Positions 1 through 9,900 of a stretch of 64,000 nt of DNA are shown in pieces (position 1 is the stretch's first letter; every line of letters begins with the position of its first letter). The position numbers and the translations under genes were made by a program. Source of the stretch: a virus; IMG/VR virus record IMGVR_UViG_3300043772_001024, positions 47,743-111,742 of that record; one strand, 5' to 3'. The notes below the pieces were generated by a model. It searched no databases and was not told where the DNA came from. It worked only from the letters and a program-made list of their open reading frames with translations.

Positions 1-1912
1 CTTCTGGAAGATATTGTAAACTTTGAGGTAGGTTTTGTTGAATTGGTTGCATTTGTTCCATTTCATATCCTTCACAAGGAGGACACGTACCATCAGCATT
101 TTTAGGGAACACTGCTTCGTCACCTGTCATAGGATCAGTACATACACACTCTTCTTCTTCAGTACCTGTTGTTGTTGTAGTTATTGGTTCTTGAGGTATT
201 ATGTGTTCTGCTTCTTCAAATGATGTATTTACTTTATTTATACAATCTTTATAAGTTTGACCTTCTGGAGAACTGTATATAATTTCTAATGCTTTTGCTT
301 TAGATTCTTCCCAATTTGGATCTCCTGGTCTTGCACCCTTTAACCATTTTGGAAAAGCTTCAACTAACATTTGGTCTATATTTCCTGATTTAGTAATTTT
401 ATCACATAAGCCACCAGCTACACCTTTAGGATCTGCTTTACCACTTCCAGCACCTTTATAATATTTTACATCTTCTCCCTTTCTTCTTCTGTATTGACCT
501 TCATATCCACTTGATGATTTACCTTTGGTCCAGTCAGTACCGGATGAAAATGTGCCAACTTTTTTTGACTTTATTCCTCCAACAGTTTCACCATTATCAG
601 CTTTACGTAAAGGAACACCACCATAAGCCATCTGATTAGGATTGTTATAGAATGGCATTCCATAACCACCCATAGACATACCATACATAGCCATAGGAGC
701 TTGTTGCATTTGTTGTTGTGGCATTTGTTGTGCCATAGCCATCATCTGTTCAGGAGAAGGTTGTCCTTGTGGAGGAGCTTGCATTCCTGGTTGAGCTCCT
801 TGTTGTTGCTGAGCCATCATCTGCCTTTGTTGTGCAGCTTGTTGTTGCAAGTTATTAAGAGCATCTGTAACCATTTCTTTTGCCTTCATTTCCGGAATAG
901 CAAGATTACCAAGAACTGTAATTATATCTTCAGGAGTTATTCTGCTTTGCAATAAGTTTAGAAGAATCTCATCCATTTCTTTTCCTTGATCAACTGCACT
1001 TTTTACATCTGCTGTAATTTTATTTAATGCAACTTCTAAACCTTTATCAGCATGTCTCAACATTCCACCATGTCTCATACCTGGTTGCATTGGAGGTTGT
1101 TCCATTCCTTGTTCTTCAGGCATAGCTACAGGAGAACCGTCAGGCATTGTTGGAGGCTCATTAGCTTCAATAGCTTGTTGAGGTGCTCCTTCTGCCATTG
1201 CTTGACCCATATCAATTGCCTGACCTGCTTGTGCTGGTGATTCTTGTTCTGGTTGATCCGGTAGTATGTCTTGTTCAGAGATACCATTAGCTTCCATATA
1301 TTGTTTAGCCACAGATGGAATTCCTTGTGGAAAACCTTTCTTAGCTTCTTGAGCTAAAGCTAATGCACCTAGTTTAATGATCATTTTCTTTATCATTAAC
1401 TCTGCAGTTTTTATTTGCACTTTATCTGAACTAGGATCTTGCATTGTTGCTCTATACTTATTTAATGCAATAAACTGTTTAGATAAATCTGCCGGGGTAT
1501 ATCCTCCTTTCTTAGCTGCTTTATTAAACATCTTAAGAATAGCAGGATCTTTGATCATCATCTCCTTAGTATCACTAAAGATAAAACTATCATCCGGAAG
1601 ATTTAATGGTACACCATTAGCACTATGTCTAGGTCCTTTAATTTCATAAAACAAAGGATATCCAGAAGGATCAAATGTTAATACAGTTTCTCCACCTTCA
1701 GCTTCTAGGTTAGCTTCCTCTCTAGGTACTTTTGTTATTGTAGTTCTAGATACTGCTTTAGGTTCTGTAAGTTTTAAGTTACCACCACCAAATGCTGAAA
1801 GATCATTTGCTAATGATCCTTCTACCTGATATCCAGTCTTAGCTTTTGGAGGCTGAGTTATTTTTACTTTAAATAATTCAGGAGCTTCTGCTATTTTAAC
1901 TCTGTATCTCAT
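1..1912 (-). CDS. Cargo-type virion protein, C-terminus beyond window (partial)
   Basis: Open frame from an ATG at 1910-1912 (MRYRVKIAEAPELFKV) running off the left edge, at least 637 residues. The middle is Gln/Met/Pro-rich and low in complexity, followed by short AYGG, RHGG, MGG and KKGG motifs like those in the next two genes. A CVCTDP...GTCPPC cysteine cluster lies near the visible end. It is the third of three consecutive large low-complexity proteins downstream of the tail muzzle gene, where crAss-like phages keep capsid-packaged ejected (cargo) proteins. The function is inferred from position and composition only. The start is 5 nt from the previous stop, so it is cotranscribed. Confidence 0.75.
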   Translation of the reverse strand, partial: MRYRVKIAEAPELFKVKITQPPKAKTGYQVEGSLANDLSAFGGGNLKLTEPKAVSRTTITKVPREEANLEAEGGETVLTFDPSGYPLFYEIKGPRHSANGVPLNLPDDSFIFSDTKEMMIKDPAILKMFNKAAKKGGYTPADLSKQFIALNKYRATMQDPSSDKVQIKTAELMIKKMIIKLGALALAQEAKKGFPQGIPSVAKQYMEANGISEQDILPDQPEQESPAQAGQAIDMGQAMAEGAPQQAIEANEPPTMPDGSPVAMPEEQGMEQPPMQPGMRHGGMLRHADKGLEVALNKITADVKSAVDQGKEMDEILLNLLQSRITPEDIITVLGNLAIPEMKAKEMVTDALNNLQQQAAQQRQMMAQQQQGAQPGMQAPPQGQPSPEQMMAMAQQMPQQQMQQAPMAMYGMSMGGYGMPFYNNPNQMAYGGVPLRKADNGETVGGIKSKKVGTFSSGTDWTKGKSSSGYEGQYRRRKGEDVKYYKGAGSGKADPKGVAGGLCDKITKSGNIDQMLVEAFPKWLKGARPGDPNWEESKAKALEIIYSSPEGQTYKDCINKVNTSFEEAEHIIPQEPITTTTTGTEEEECVCTDPMTGDEAVFPKNADGTCPPCEGYEMEQMQPIQQNLPQSLQYLPE

Positions 1913-1917
1913 GTTGA

Positions 1918-4900
1918 TTATTTTATATATTCTACTTTACCTCCGGCAGCTTCAATAGCTTTTATTTGATCCATAGTTAAACTATAAACTTTACCTTTAG
2001 CATATTGTGAATTCATTTGTCCACCTTTCTTACCATACAGACCACCTTCATAACCTTGTTTACCAGGAGTGCTTCCATATTGAGTTTCATTACCACTTGC
2101 CATCAAGTCTGAACCTTTTCTTTCTGCAGAACCAAAACCTGATTGACCTGTATTAGCAGTAGCAGCATCAGATGTTCTTGATCTTTGTGCAGCTAAATCC
2201 ATTTTTCTACCCTCATCTCTAGCATTTAAAAATCCAGTAGTCAGTCCTGTTAAACTTGTTGGACCACTAAATAAATCTGTAGCAAGTTGTCCTGGATTAA
2301 ATGTATAAGCAGATTGTTCTACTGTTCTACCTATAAGATTAGGATCATTAAACTCTGCTTTATCTACAGTGATACCAGGTTTAGCTTTTGGTAAATATCC
2401 ACCGTAAGCCATGTATTCAGGTACATAACCACCATAAGCCATATAACCACCATAAGCCATTGGTAATTCATCTAAACCATCTTCTCCAGTATAAGCTGGA
2501 TTAGATCCGCTTGATGGAGGTGGTACTCCAGGATTATAATCTTGTGGAGTTGGAACAAACTTTGGATCAGCCATAGGGTTGTCTTCACCAGGTGCAGAAT
2601 ATGAAGGACTAGATGCTGCTGGTCTACCCATATTAGTATTTCCAGTTACACCTGTACTTGCAGTACCAAATGCATTACCTCCAAAAGGATTTGAAGAAAC
2701 ATTAGATTGTCCAGACATTGAAAAATTATTTGGACTTTCTGCATATTTTAAATTACCTGATGGTTGAACACCTGTGCTAGCAGATCCAAATTGATTTCCA
2801 CCAAATGCATCTCCAGTAAATGGATTACTTGATGATACAGCAGATTCACCTTGAGATTGCATTGTTTCAGGAGCAGTTCCAGATAATTTACTAGGAATTT
2901 GAGAAGCACCTCTTGTAGGCATACTGCTTGGAGGAGTAATAGATTCAGCATCTGCATTTACAAGTCTACCTTTACTATCAATACCCATTGGGTTTCCTTC
3001 AACATCCACATTAGTCATCAGCATTTCATTTTTGCCAAGCTTCATTCCTTTTGCAGTTCTTGTATCTGTTGTTTCTTCATCATCTTCTCCACCAGTAGTT
3101 GTTGTTCCTGCATTAATATTAGTACCAGAACCTTGTTTGTTTATCAAATCATCTGCAGCCCCATCTTCAGGATCAGCATACCATTCTCTTACTCTTTTAG
3201 TATCAAATGGGTTATACCACTTACCTCTATCTTTGTATGCTACTTCTCTAATCTTTTTAGTTCCTTCAGGTACTTGCCAATTAACCGGAGAAAAAGCATT
3301 GCTATAATTAAAATCTCTTGTAAGTCCAAAACCTAATCTTTGAGGTCTACCTACTGAGAATTGACCTTGACCCATTCCTTGTTGTCCCTGCATCATTTGC
3401 ATCATTTGCATATATTGAGCCATTTGGTTTTGATTACCCATAGAACCATAATTATCTCTATTTTGATTAAATGTAATTTGATCACCTACTTTATATCCAC
3501 CACTTTGAGGACCTTGATTTTTTGTAAGATCAAAGTTTCTACCACTTGTTGTTCCTGTATTAGGTTGACCAGTTGGTTGGAATCTATTACCTACAGTACC
3601 AGAAGGTTGCATACCTGTAGTAGCTTTACCAAATGCATTACCAGCAAATGGGTTTACATCTACTGGATTTTTACTACCCATTTGATCTATTCTGTTTTTG
3701 GTAGCATTCATTTGTTTTTGAAAGTTGGTAATATAACCATCATATGCTTTATGTAAAACATCTCCACCATATGCATACTCATCACCTCCATAGATAAACT
3801 TCTGAAGATTACCATATTCATCAGGTTCTACACCAGATATTGGACCTCCCATTTGGTAGTAGTCATAATATTTTGTTGCTAGTGGGTTTAAAGACAGTCT
3901 TCTTTTTCTTTCATTTATTTCTTTTTCTGTTGTTTCTGCAGCTGTGTCTTTGATAAAGCTACCATCTGGCTTAACAATATCATAACCATTAGCTTTATTA
4001 ATTTCTTTATACTTTTTTGCTCTAACATCTTTTGGTATACGTGCTAGATAATTAAATTTCTGGTCAAAAGCTTCTTGATTAGCCTCCTCTGCTTTAGTAC
4101 GTTTATCAGACCAAGGAGAAAATTCTGAACTTACCGCAGACCAACCCATATGAGAATCAGAGTCACCCAGTTGACTACTTTGTGTACCATCTGGATTTGT
4201 AACTATATAACTTTCATCAAGGCCATATTTGCTAGGATCAGCATTATATTCTTTTTGACTTACTGGATTACTCCAAACTAATGATTCATCTACATTAGTA
4301 TTGTCATCATCATATTGACCAGACCATACTAAACCTCTTTGATCAACATCATTTCCTTTTGGATTTTTAATTACTTCTCCTGTTGCAGGATCTATCATAT
4401 AACCATACTGAGAAGGATCTTTTGCTTGATTATAAAGAGAGTCTGTAAACTTATCAGAATCAGCTTTTTGTTTAGATAATTTTGCAAAATCACCTGCCCA
4501 GTCTTGACCATAATCTATAAGACCAGGTATATTAGTTTGTTGACTTTGTAAAGGTGCACCCCCTACAGATTGAGCTTGTGTAGATTGAGAAGCTGCAGTA
4601 GAACTTGCACTAGATGAAGGTCCTGTAGCTTTCATAGTCTTTTTACCATTCAGCATTCTTGCATTTGGATTCTCAAAAGGATTACCCAATAGCTCTTCCG
4701 GATCTGGTAGATCAACTATAGATCTTACTCTGTTACCATCTTGATCTGCACAGTATCCTAAGTTAGGGTCATATACAGATCCTGGAGGACATTTAATCTC
4801 ATTCTTTTTACTTGACTTATTATTTTGTGCAGCAGTGGAATTTGGATTTTGTTTTGCTACTTCATCTAAAGCAGCATTGTTTATAGTGCTGATAGTTTTC

Positions 4901-5946
4901 TTTCTTACTTGTGCTGGGTAGCTTACTTTTTTATAAGACATCATACCTGGCCCCATCATACCAGGAAACATTCCAGGCATCATATTCATTGCACCAGGAA
5001 GCATTTTAGCTAAATCTCCAATAGCATCTAAATCCCATGTAGCTTCAGCTTTTCTTAAACCACCTAATGGTCCAAACTCATAATTAACATTTGCACCAGG
5101 TATTGCTGTTGGTGTTCCAAATAAAGCTCTGTTAGCTCTTGCAATTTTTCTATTTCTTCCACCAAATAGAAACTTACCATTAAAATTATCTCCCATTGTA
5201 GATTCTTGATATTGTTGATATTCATTTTCTGCTGTTTCTTTCATCTTAGCTTCATTAGCAGTTTGCTTAATTATGGCAGCTAAGTTTTTTTCAGGAGGTG
5301 TAAATCCAGAAGGACTATCTATTGTTCCTCTTGGAGATATGTTAGTTTCATTGTTTTTTACTTCTTCCCCTTGAGCAGCTTTTCTTAATTCTTTAATTCT
5401 CTTTTTTACATAAGCACCTTTGGTTAAACCACCAAACTTATAAGCATTGTCATAAGGCTCTGCATCCATTCCGATATAATATGGTTGCTTAGGTTTAGGT
5501 ACTATACTGCCTGGGGCAAACTGTCCACCTTCTGCATATTGACCACCATATCTTGCCATATCTTCATCATCATCTTCATCCGCACCTTCATTAACAACGG
5601 CAAGTCCTTGATTGTCACCTCCATAGTAATCATAAATAGCAGCATTATCAGGCTCCTCTTCTTCTATTACTTCTGTTGTTTCTTCTTGTACTGGTGTATC
5701 ATATGGAGCAGATGCTTCATCCTCATCATACTCATCATCTCCTAGAAGATCATATTGTTTGTAAACCTTATCTCTTGCTTGATCTCTTGATAAACCAAAC
5801 TCAGCCATCTCATAGATAATAATTTCAGGATCTTTACCTTCTGCAATCTTTTTATTTATTTCTTTATCTATGTTAACAGCCATACCATCCTTGGCTTTTA
5901 CCAGCTTACCTTTCCCATCCGGAGCTTTATATAATCTAACTTTCAT
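1918..5946 (-). CDS. Large low-complexity cargo-type virion protein (1342 aa)
   Basis: The N-terminus (MKVRLYKAPDGKGKLVKA) resembles small basic phage virion proteins. An acidic stretch (about residues 75-130), then Gln/Asn/Ser/Gly-rich segments follow. Motifs such as YYGG, RYGG, AEGG, KFGG, YQMGG, IYGG, AYGG (several copies) and KKGG are scattered throughout. The C-terminus (LTMDQIKAIEAAGGKVEYIK) matches a motif duplicated in the neighbouring 322-aa gene. Repeated NPF...GNAFG(K/T)A(T/S)TG segments occur around residues 760 and 1090-1130. There is no enzymatic motif. Placement after the muzzle gene suggests an ejected internal protein. A GTATATT promoter-like site lies just upstream. The role is inferred. 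Confidence 0.8.
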   Translation of the reverse strand: MKVRLYKAPDGKGKLVKAKDGMAVNIDKEINKKIAEGKDPEIIIYEMAEFGLSRDQARDKVYKQYDLLGDDEYDEDEASAPYDTPVQEETTEVIEEEEPDNAAIYDYYGGDNQGLAVVNEGADEDDDEDMARYGGQYAEGGQFAPGSIVPKPKQPYYIGMDAEPYDNAYKFGGLTKGAYVKKRIKELRKAAQGEEVKNNETNISPRGTIDSPSGFTPPEKNLAAIIKQTANEAKMKETAENEYQQYQESTMGDNFNGKFLFGGRNRKIARANRALFGTPTAIPGANVNYEFGPLGGLRKAEATWDLDAIGDLAKMLPGAMNMMPGMFPGMMGPGMMSYKKVSYPAQVRKKTISTINNAALDEVAKQNPNSTAAQNNKSSKKNEIKCPPGSVYDPNLGYCADQDGNRVRSIVDLPDPEELLGNPFENPNARMLNGKKTMKATGPSSSASSTAASQSTQAQSVGGAPLQSQQTNIPGLIDYGQDWAGDFAKLSKQKADSDKFTDSLYNQAKDPSQYGYMIDPATGEVIKNPKGNDVDQRGLVWSGQYDDDNTNVDESLVWSNPVSQKEYNADPSKYGLDESYIVTNPDGTQSSQLGDSDSHMGWSAVSSEFSPWSDKRTKAEEANQEAFDQKFNYLARIPKDVRAKKYKEINKANGYDIVKPDGSFIKDTAAETTEKEINERKRRLSLNPLATKYYDYYQMGGPISGVEPDEYGNLQKFIYGGDEYAYGGDVLHKAYDGYITNFQKQMNATKNRIDQMGSKNPVDVNPFAGNAFGKATTGMQPSGTVGNRFQPTGQPNTGTTSGRNFDLTKNQGPQSGGYKVGDQITFNQNRDNYGSMGNQNQMAQYMQMMQMMQGQQGMGQGQFSVGRPQRLGFGLTRDFNYSNAFSPVNWQVPEGTKKIREVAYKDRGKWYNPFDTKRVREWYADPEDGAADDLINKQGSGTNINAGTTTTGGEDDEETTDTRTAKGMKLGKNEMLMTNVDVEGNPMGIDSKGRLVNADAESITPPSSMPTRGASQIPSKLSGTAPETMQSQGESAVSSSNPFTGDAFGGNQFGSASTGVQPSGNLKYAESPNNFSMSGQSNVSSNPFGGNAFGTASTGVTGNTNMGRPAASSPSYSAPGEDNPMADPKFVPTPQDYNPGVPPPSSGSNPAYTGEDGLDELPMAYGGYMAYGGYVPEYMAYGGYLPKAKPGITVDKAEFNDPNLIGRTVEQSAYTFNPGQLATDLFSGPTSLTGLTTGFLNARDEGRKMDLAAQRSRTSDAATANTGQSGFGSAERKGSDLMASGNETQYGSTPGKQGYEGGLYGKKGGQMNSQYAKGKVYSLTMDQIKAIEAAGGKVEYIK

Positions 5947-5963
5947 GTTATTCTTTATAATTA

Positions 5964-5970
5964 AATATAC
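5964..5970 (-). promoter_or_regulatory. GTATATT late-promoter-like motif
   Basis: Read on the minus strand the site is TTTAGTATATTT, 18 nt upstream of the 1342-aa gene. The same core recurs in front of most minus-strand units here. Promoter function is inferred from recurrence only. Confidence 0.45.
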
Positions 5971-5981
5971 TAAATTTTAAT

Positions 5982-6950
5982 TTAACTGATAAACTTTTTA
6001 AGTTTACTTACTGGTTCTACTATGTATCCTTGGTCTATATATTTCTGTATTTCTTTTTCTGGTATATCTATTTCTATATAGTCATTAGTTGATCCACCCT
6101 TTCTTTTTTGATTTAGGTTATCACTATCAATATCTTCACCTGTATCACCAATATTTATAACTTGTTGCCAAGGAATAGTTTTATATAAAGTTTTAATTGA
6201 ACTAGGATCTAAATATTTAAGTTTACCAAACTTACCTAATGCTGGTACTGCACCAAACATATCAGCAGCTTGTCTCCATGTAGGTAAATCCATTCCACTT
6301 TCTTGCCAATCAGAGTATGCATTTTTTGCATCTCCCCAAGAAAGATATCCAGTTGGATCAAAAAATTCTGCTACATTTTCTCCAAAAGATTCTGGCATAT
6401 GTCCAGTTTTAGTTCCTGTAATTGTTACTTCAGGAAAAGTTTTTTGTAAAACTGTATCTTTATTTCTTTTTTGTTTGATCTCTTTGTTTAATAAAGCCTT
6501 ATTACTAAAAGAATTATTTACAGGTTGTTTAGATCCTTTTCTAGTTAATGAGGGTACTGGTTTTTTGCTTTGATTACCTTGTCTCATTCTAGACATTAAA
6601 CCTTGCATAAAAGGATCTTCAACACACTTTTTACCATTCCACTTATATCCTGGAAGACAGTCTGTTGAACCCCCATCTATAAATCTATTTAATGTGGGTA
6701 TAGAAGGATCACTTACTTCTTCTACTATATAACCACCATCAATATACTTTTGTACATCTTCTTCAGATAAATCTAATTTAATATAGTCTTTTTCACCACC
6801 ATCTTCATATTTAAATTTAGCTGTAGGATTGTAAACTCCCGGAGCCCTTTTCTTTTTTCTTTTTTTAAATAACTTGTTTTTTACAAATAGTCTGTTGGTA
6901 GCAAATATGTTACTATTCTGCAATGGCCCACCTTTTTTAAAATCAGTCAT
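5982..6950 (-). CDS. Virion cargo-type protein with duplicated YIxGGYIVE motif
   Basis: A 322-aa basic protein starting MTDFKKGGPLQNS. It carries two copies of a module: an xxGG turn, then DYI(K/E)(L/I)D(L/I), a short helix (QKYID), then GGYIVEEV or QGYIVEPV, at about residues 50-80 and 285-318. A CLPGYKWNGKKC pair lies between. No catalytic site is seen. The C-terminal motif is also found at the end of the adjacent 1342-aa protein, so the two are probably sorted or packaged alike. It ends 36 nt before the next start; its ATG overlaps the stop of the muzzle gene (position 6950), which suggests translational coupling. Confidence 0.75.
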   Translation of the reverse strand: MTDFKKGGPLQNSNIFATNRLFVKNKLFKKRKKKRAPGVYNPTAKFKYEDGGEKDYIKLDLSEEDVQKYIDGGYIVEEVSDPSIPTLNRFIDGGSTDCLPGYKWNGKKCVEDPFMQGLMSRMRQGNQSKKPVPSLTRKGSKQPVNNSFSNKALLNKEIKQKRNKDTVLQKTFPEVTITGTKTGHMPESFGENVAEFFDPTGYLSWGDAKNAYSDWQESGMDLPTWRQAADMFGAVPALGKFGKLKYLDPSSIKTLYKTIPWQQVINIGDTGEDIDSDNLNQKRKGGSTNDYIEIDIPEKEIQKYIDQGYIVEPVSKLKKFIS

Positions 6951-9900
6951 TATCTTAAAGAGTATTGGTTCTTACTATTAAATAATTTAAGGATCATGTT
7001 AGTATCCCTTGAGTCAGCTTTACTAAGATACATGAAGTTAACCATGTGTCTGAATTTTTTTCTTTGTAACAAAGATTTATTATAGTCTACAGCTTGAGGG
7101 TTAATAGCTTTTTTATAACCATTAGCTTCTGTAATCCACAACATGTTCTCTGGATAGTTTCCTAATAAAGTTGTAGTACCTGGAATAAGCTGTCCAGATG
7201 GTGGATAACCTGATCCATTAGGGAATTCTCCACGGTCTTTAGTAATATCCCAAAACTGGTTAACTCTGTATTTGTTCTCTTCTTTAGAAAACAAGATATC
7301 ATATGAGTTATTGTTTATATTAAGTTGTGGATACAATAATGATAATGCTATATTATTCTTAGGGAATACATTAAGATTCAAGTATCCTGATATTTGTTCT
7401 GAGTTATGTATAACTAGTCTATCAAAGTTATAATCCAATATATGGAACTGATCACTGCAGAATCTTCTTTCTCTTCTATAACACTCAAGTACATACTCTA
7501 TACTTTTTACTGTTGTAACAGATTGACCGGTAGTTATTGGGAACTCAATTTCAAAAGGATACTGCACACCATAAAAATTACAGTAATCATTACAGTTAGC
7601 ACCATGTTTATAAAACTTATTTGTCTGTGTAGTTATAAAACTATCTTTAGTAGGCATAACAAGATCTGGATGCCAATCATGGAAGCTTATCCAAAACTGA
7701 GACTTAGGGTCATAACTTACTGTCCATGAGGCATCTTCAAATATTCTAGGATCTCCAAGTGCTAGTTTAATAGGTGTATTTGAAGGTTTACCATCTACAT
7801 AAGGATAATAATTAAAATAACTTTCTTTACCTGAATTTATATTAATTACTCTTCCTGCTAATGGAAAACCATCAGGACCAATTTCTTTTAACTTATAATC
7901 TTTTTTACAAAAGTAAAGTACAGAGTTATAGTTATCATATACTGCTTGTGTTCCAACACCTGCTACTGGATTATCCTGATATGGATAATCAGGAAAATCC
8001 TCAAGTAATTTACACGGCAAGAAATAATCAAACCACCATTTCATACCAGCTTGAGATACTTCTTGAAGACCTTCACCATATGAGAATACTTTACCTTGAT
8101 CTTGTGATATATAATATAGTCCCGCTGGAGTTGATATTACTGACAATCTTCCTTGAGATGACCCATACATGTATGGTTTATCTGCTACTACAATATTTTG
8201 AGGTTCTCTTGCAAATACACCTCCGTCACCTATAATGACTTTTGTTCCTGATCCATCCATCTCAAGTGTATCAACACCTTGGAATACTATTGGACTATCA
8301 TTCTTAAATGTAACAAAGGCTCCAGTTTTAGCAAAGTTTTTAACTCCACTAATCTGACTAACAAATTCTTTTCTGTTTAACGGTAAGAATATAAACCAAT
8401 TATCAGTAGATGATGTTTGTGAAACAGGTAATGAATATGTAATAGTATTTGGATAATAAGTATAACATAACTCAGCAACCTCAGGATTATAGTACACACT
8501 CTGTAAAAATCCAAATGATGTATATCTGTTTGTAAGCCTTGTTATACTTAATGAATAATCATATAGATAAAAGTTACCTTCTGTTGCAGTTATCTTATCC
8601 ATTCTGAACATAGTCTCTAAGTCTGTATACCTATATGGGTTATAAGCCTTTTCATAATCAAAGACACCAACTTCTCTAAAGTCATTTATTACATCAGACT
8701 CTACAAAAAAGTCTCTTACTCCAGATGCTGATAAATAGAAATATGCATTCTTAACATTTGTAAACCCGTCATATGAAACTGGTGGAATTATGCTCCAAGC
8801 TTTATCAGTTCCTCTATTATAACCTTTATGATCAAGATTAAAATAATCATTTGGTAAAAATCCGTCACCTGTTGTTCCATTATAAAAGTCATTTATCCAT
8901 TGTGTCCAAGTTCCAGGGTTGGCTATATTAAGCTGGGATGCATCATACTTTTCACTATTAGCCCAATACCTAGGTTCAGGAATCATCTGACTATTAAAGT
9001 AATTATACTCATAACCATTGGGTTCTGTATATAACCAATTATAGAAAAAGAACATTGGATTCTTTTCTGTAAATCTTGTTATGTAAGTATCACCACCAAA
9101 TATTACAGGAGTTTGGTTAATTGTTTTTAATGTAACAGATTTATTTGTAGGAGCTGGTAAATTATTAGTTGTATATGGTAATGTTGCATAATCAAACTTT
9201 TGCTCACATGGTGTTATTGGAAACTGAGTAATACTTTTTAACTGTCCATATTGGTCATCATTGTCTATTTTCATAGCACTATAATGACTACCAATTCTTG
9301 TAGTAAATTCTATGCTCTTTTTCTTTTCAGTAAACTTTGGACCAGCTGCACCTAAAGCATCATCAAACATACCAAGACTACCTAGTGATTGATCTAGCCC
9401 ACTGGTACCTGTTATTAATAATTTAGGACCATCTGTAGTTGGAGTATTAGCTCTCTCAGTTCTCAACATTAATAACTGACTTCTCTTGTAGTTATTAATA
9501 GTGTATTTTTGAAATTGATTCATGGTAATAGTATCATCATAATCATCTATCTCAAATGAGATATTTTTAAATATATATGATGAGTCTGCAATTTTAAATC
9601 TCTTTGTATCATTTATATTAAATGGTTTAAATGCATCATATAAACCATGACCAATAAGTTGTAAAGCATATTGTCTATATGGTGCTAAGGCATATATTAA
9701 ATCTGCTGCAGCATTAACACCTTCCATAAAGTATTGTGATATTTGAGTTACACCACCTAATGCACTAAACAACCCTTGTGTCCATGAAGGTAACATAGCA
9801 TTTCCTGATAGCTCATTAGTATAACTATTTGTATTAAATATACCTCCTTCAAATAGTGATTGACGATTATTATTTCTAGCAGCACTACCAAAACCATCAG

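Noticed and set aside
2579-5745. Plus-strand open frames of 60-145 codons opposite the 1342-aa gene (2579, 2899, 3032, 3361, 5485)
   Set aside because: They are antisense shadows of one long coding frame, are rich in Cys/Ser/Ile/His as such shadows usually are, and have no leader or partner.
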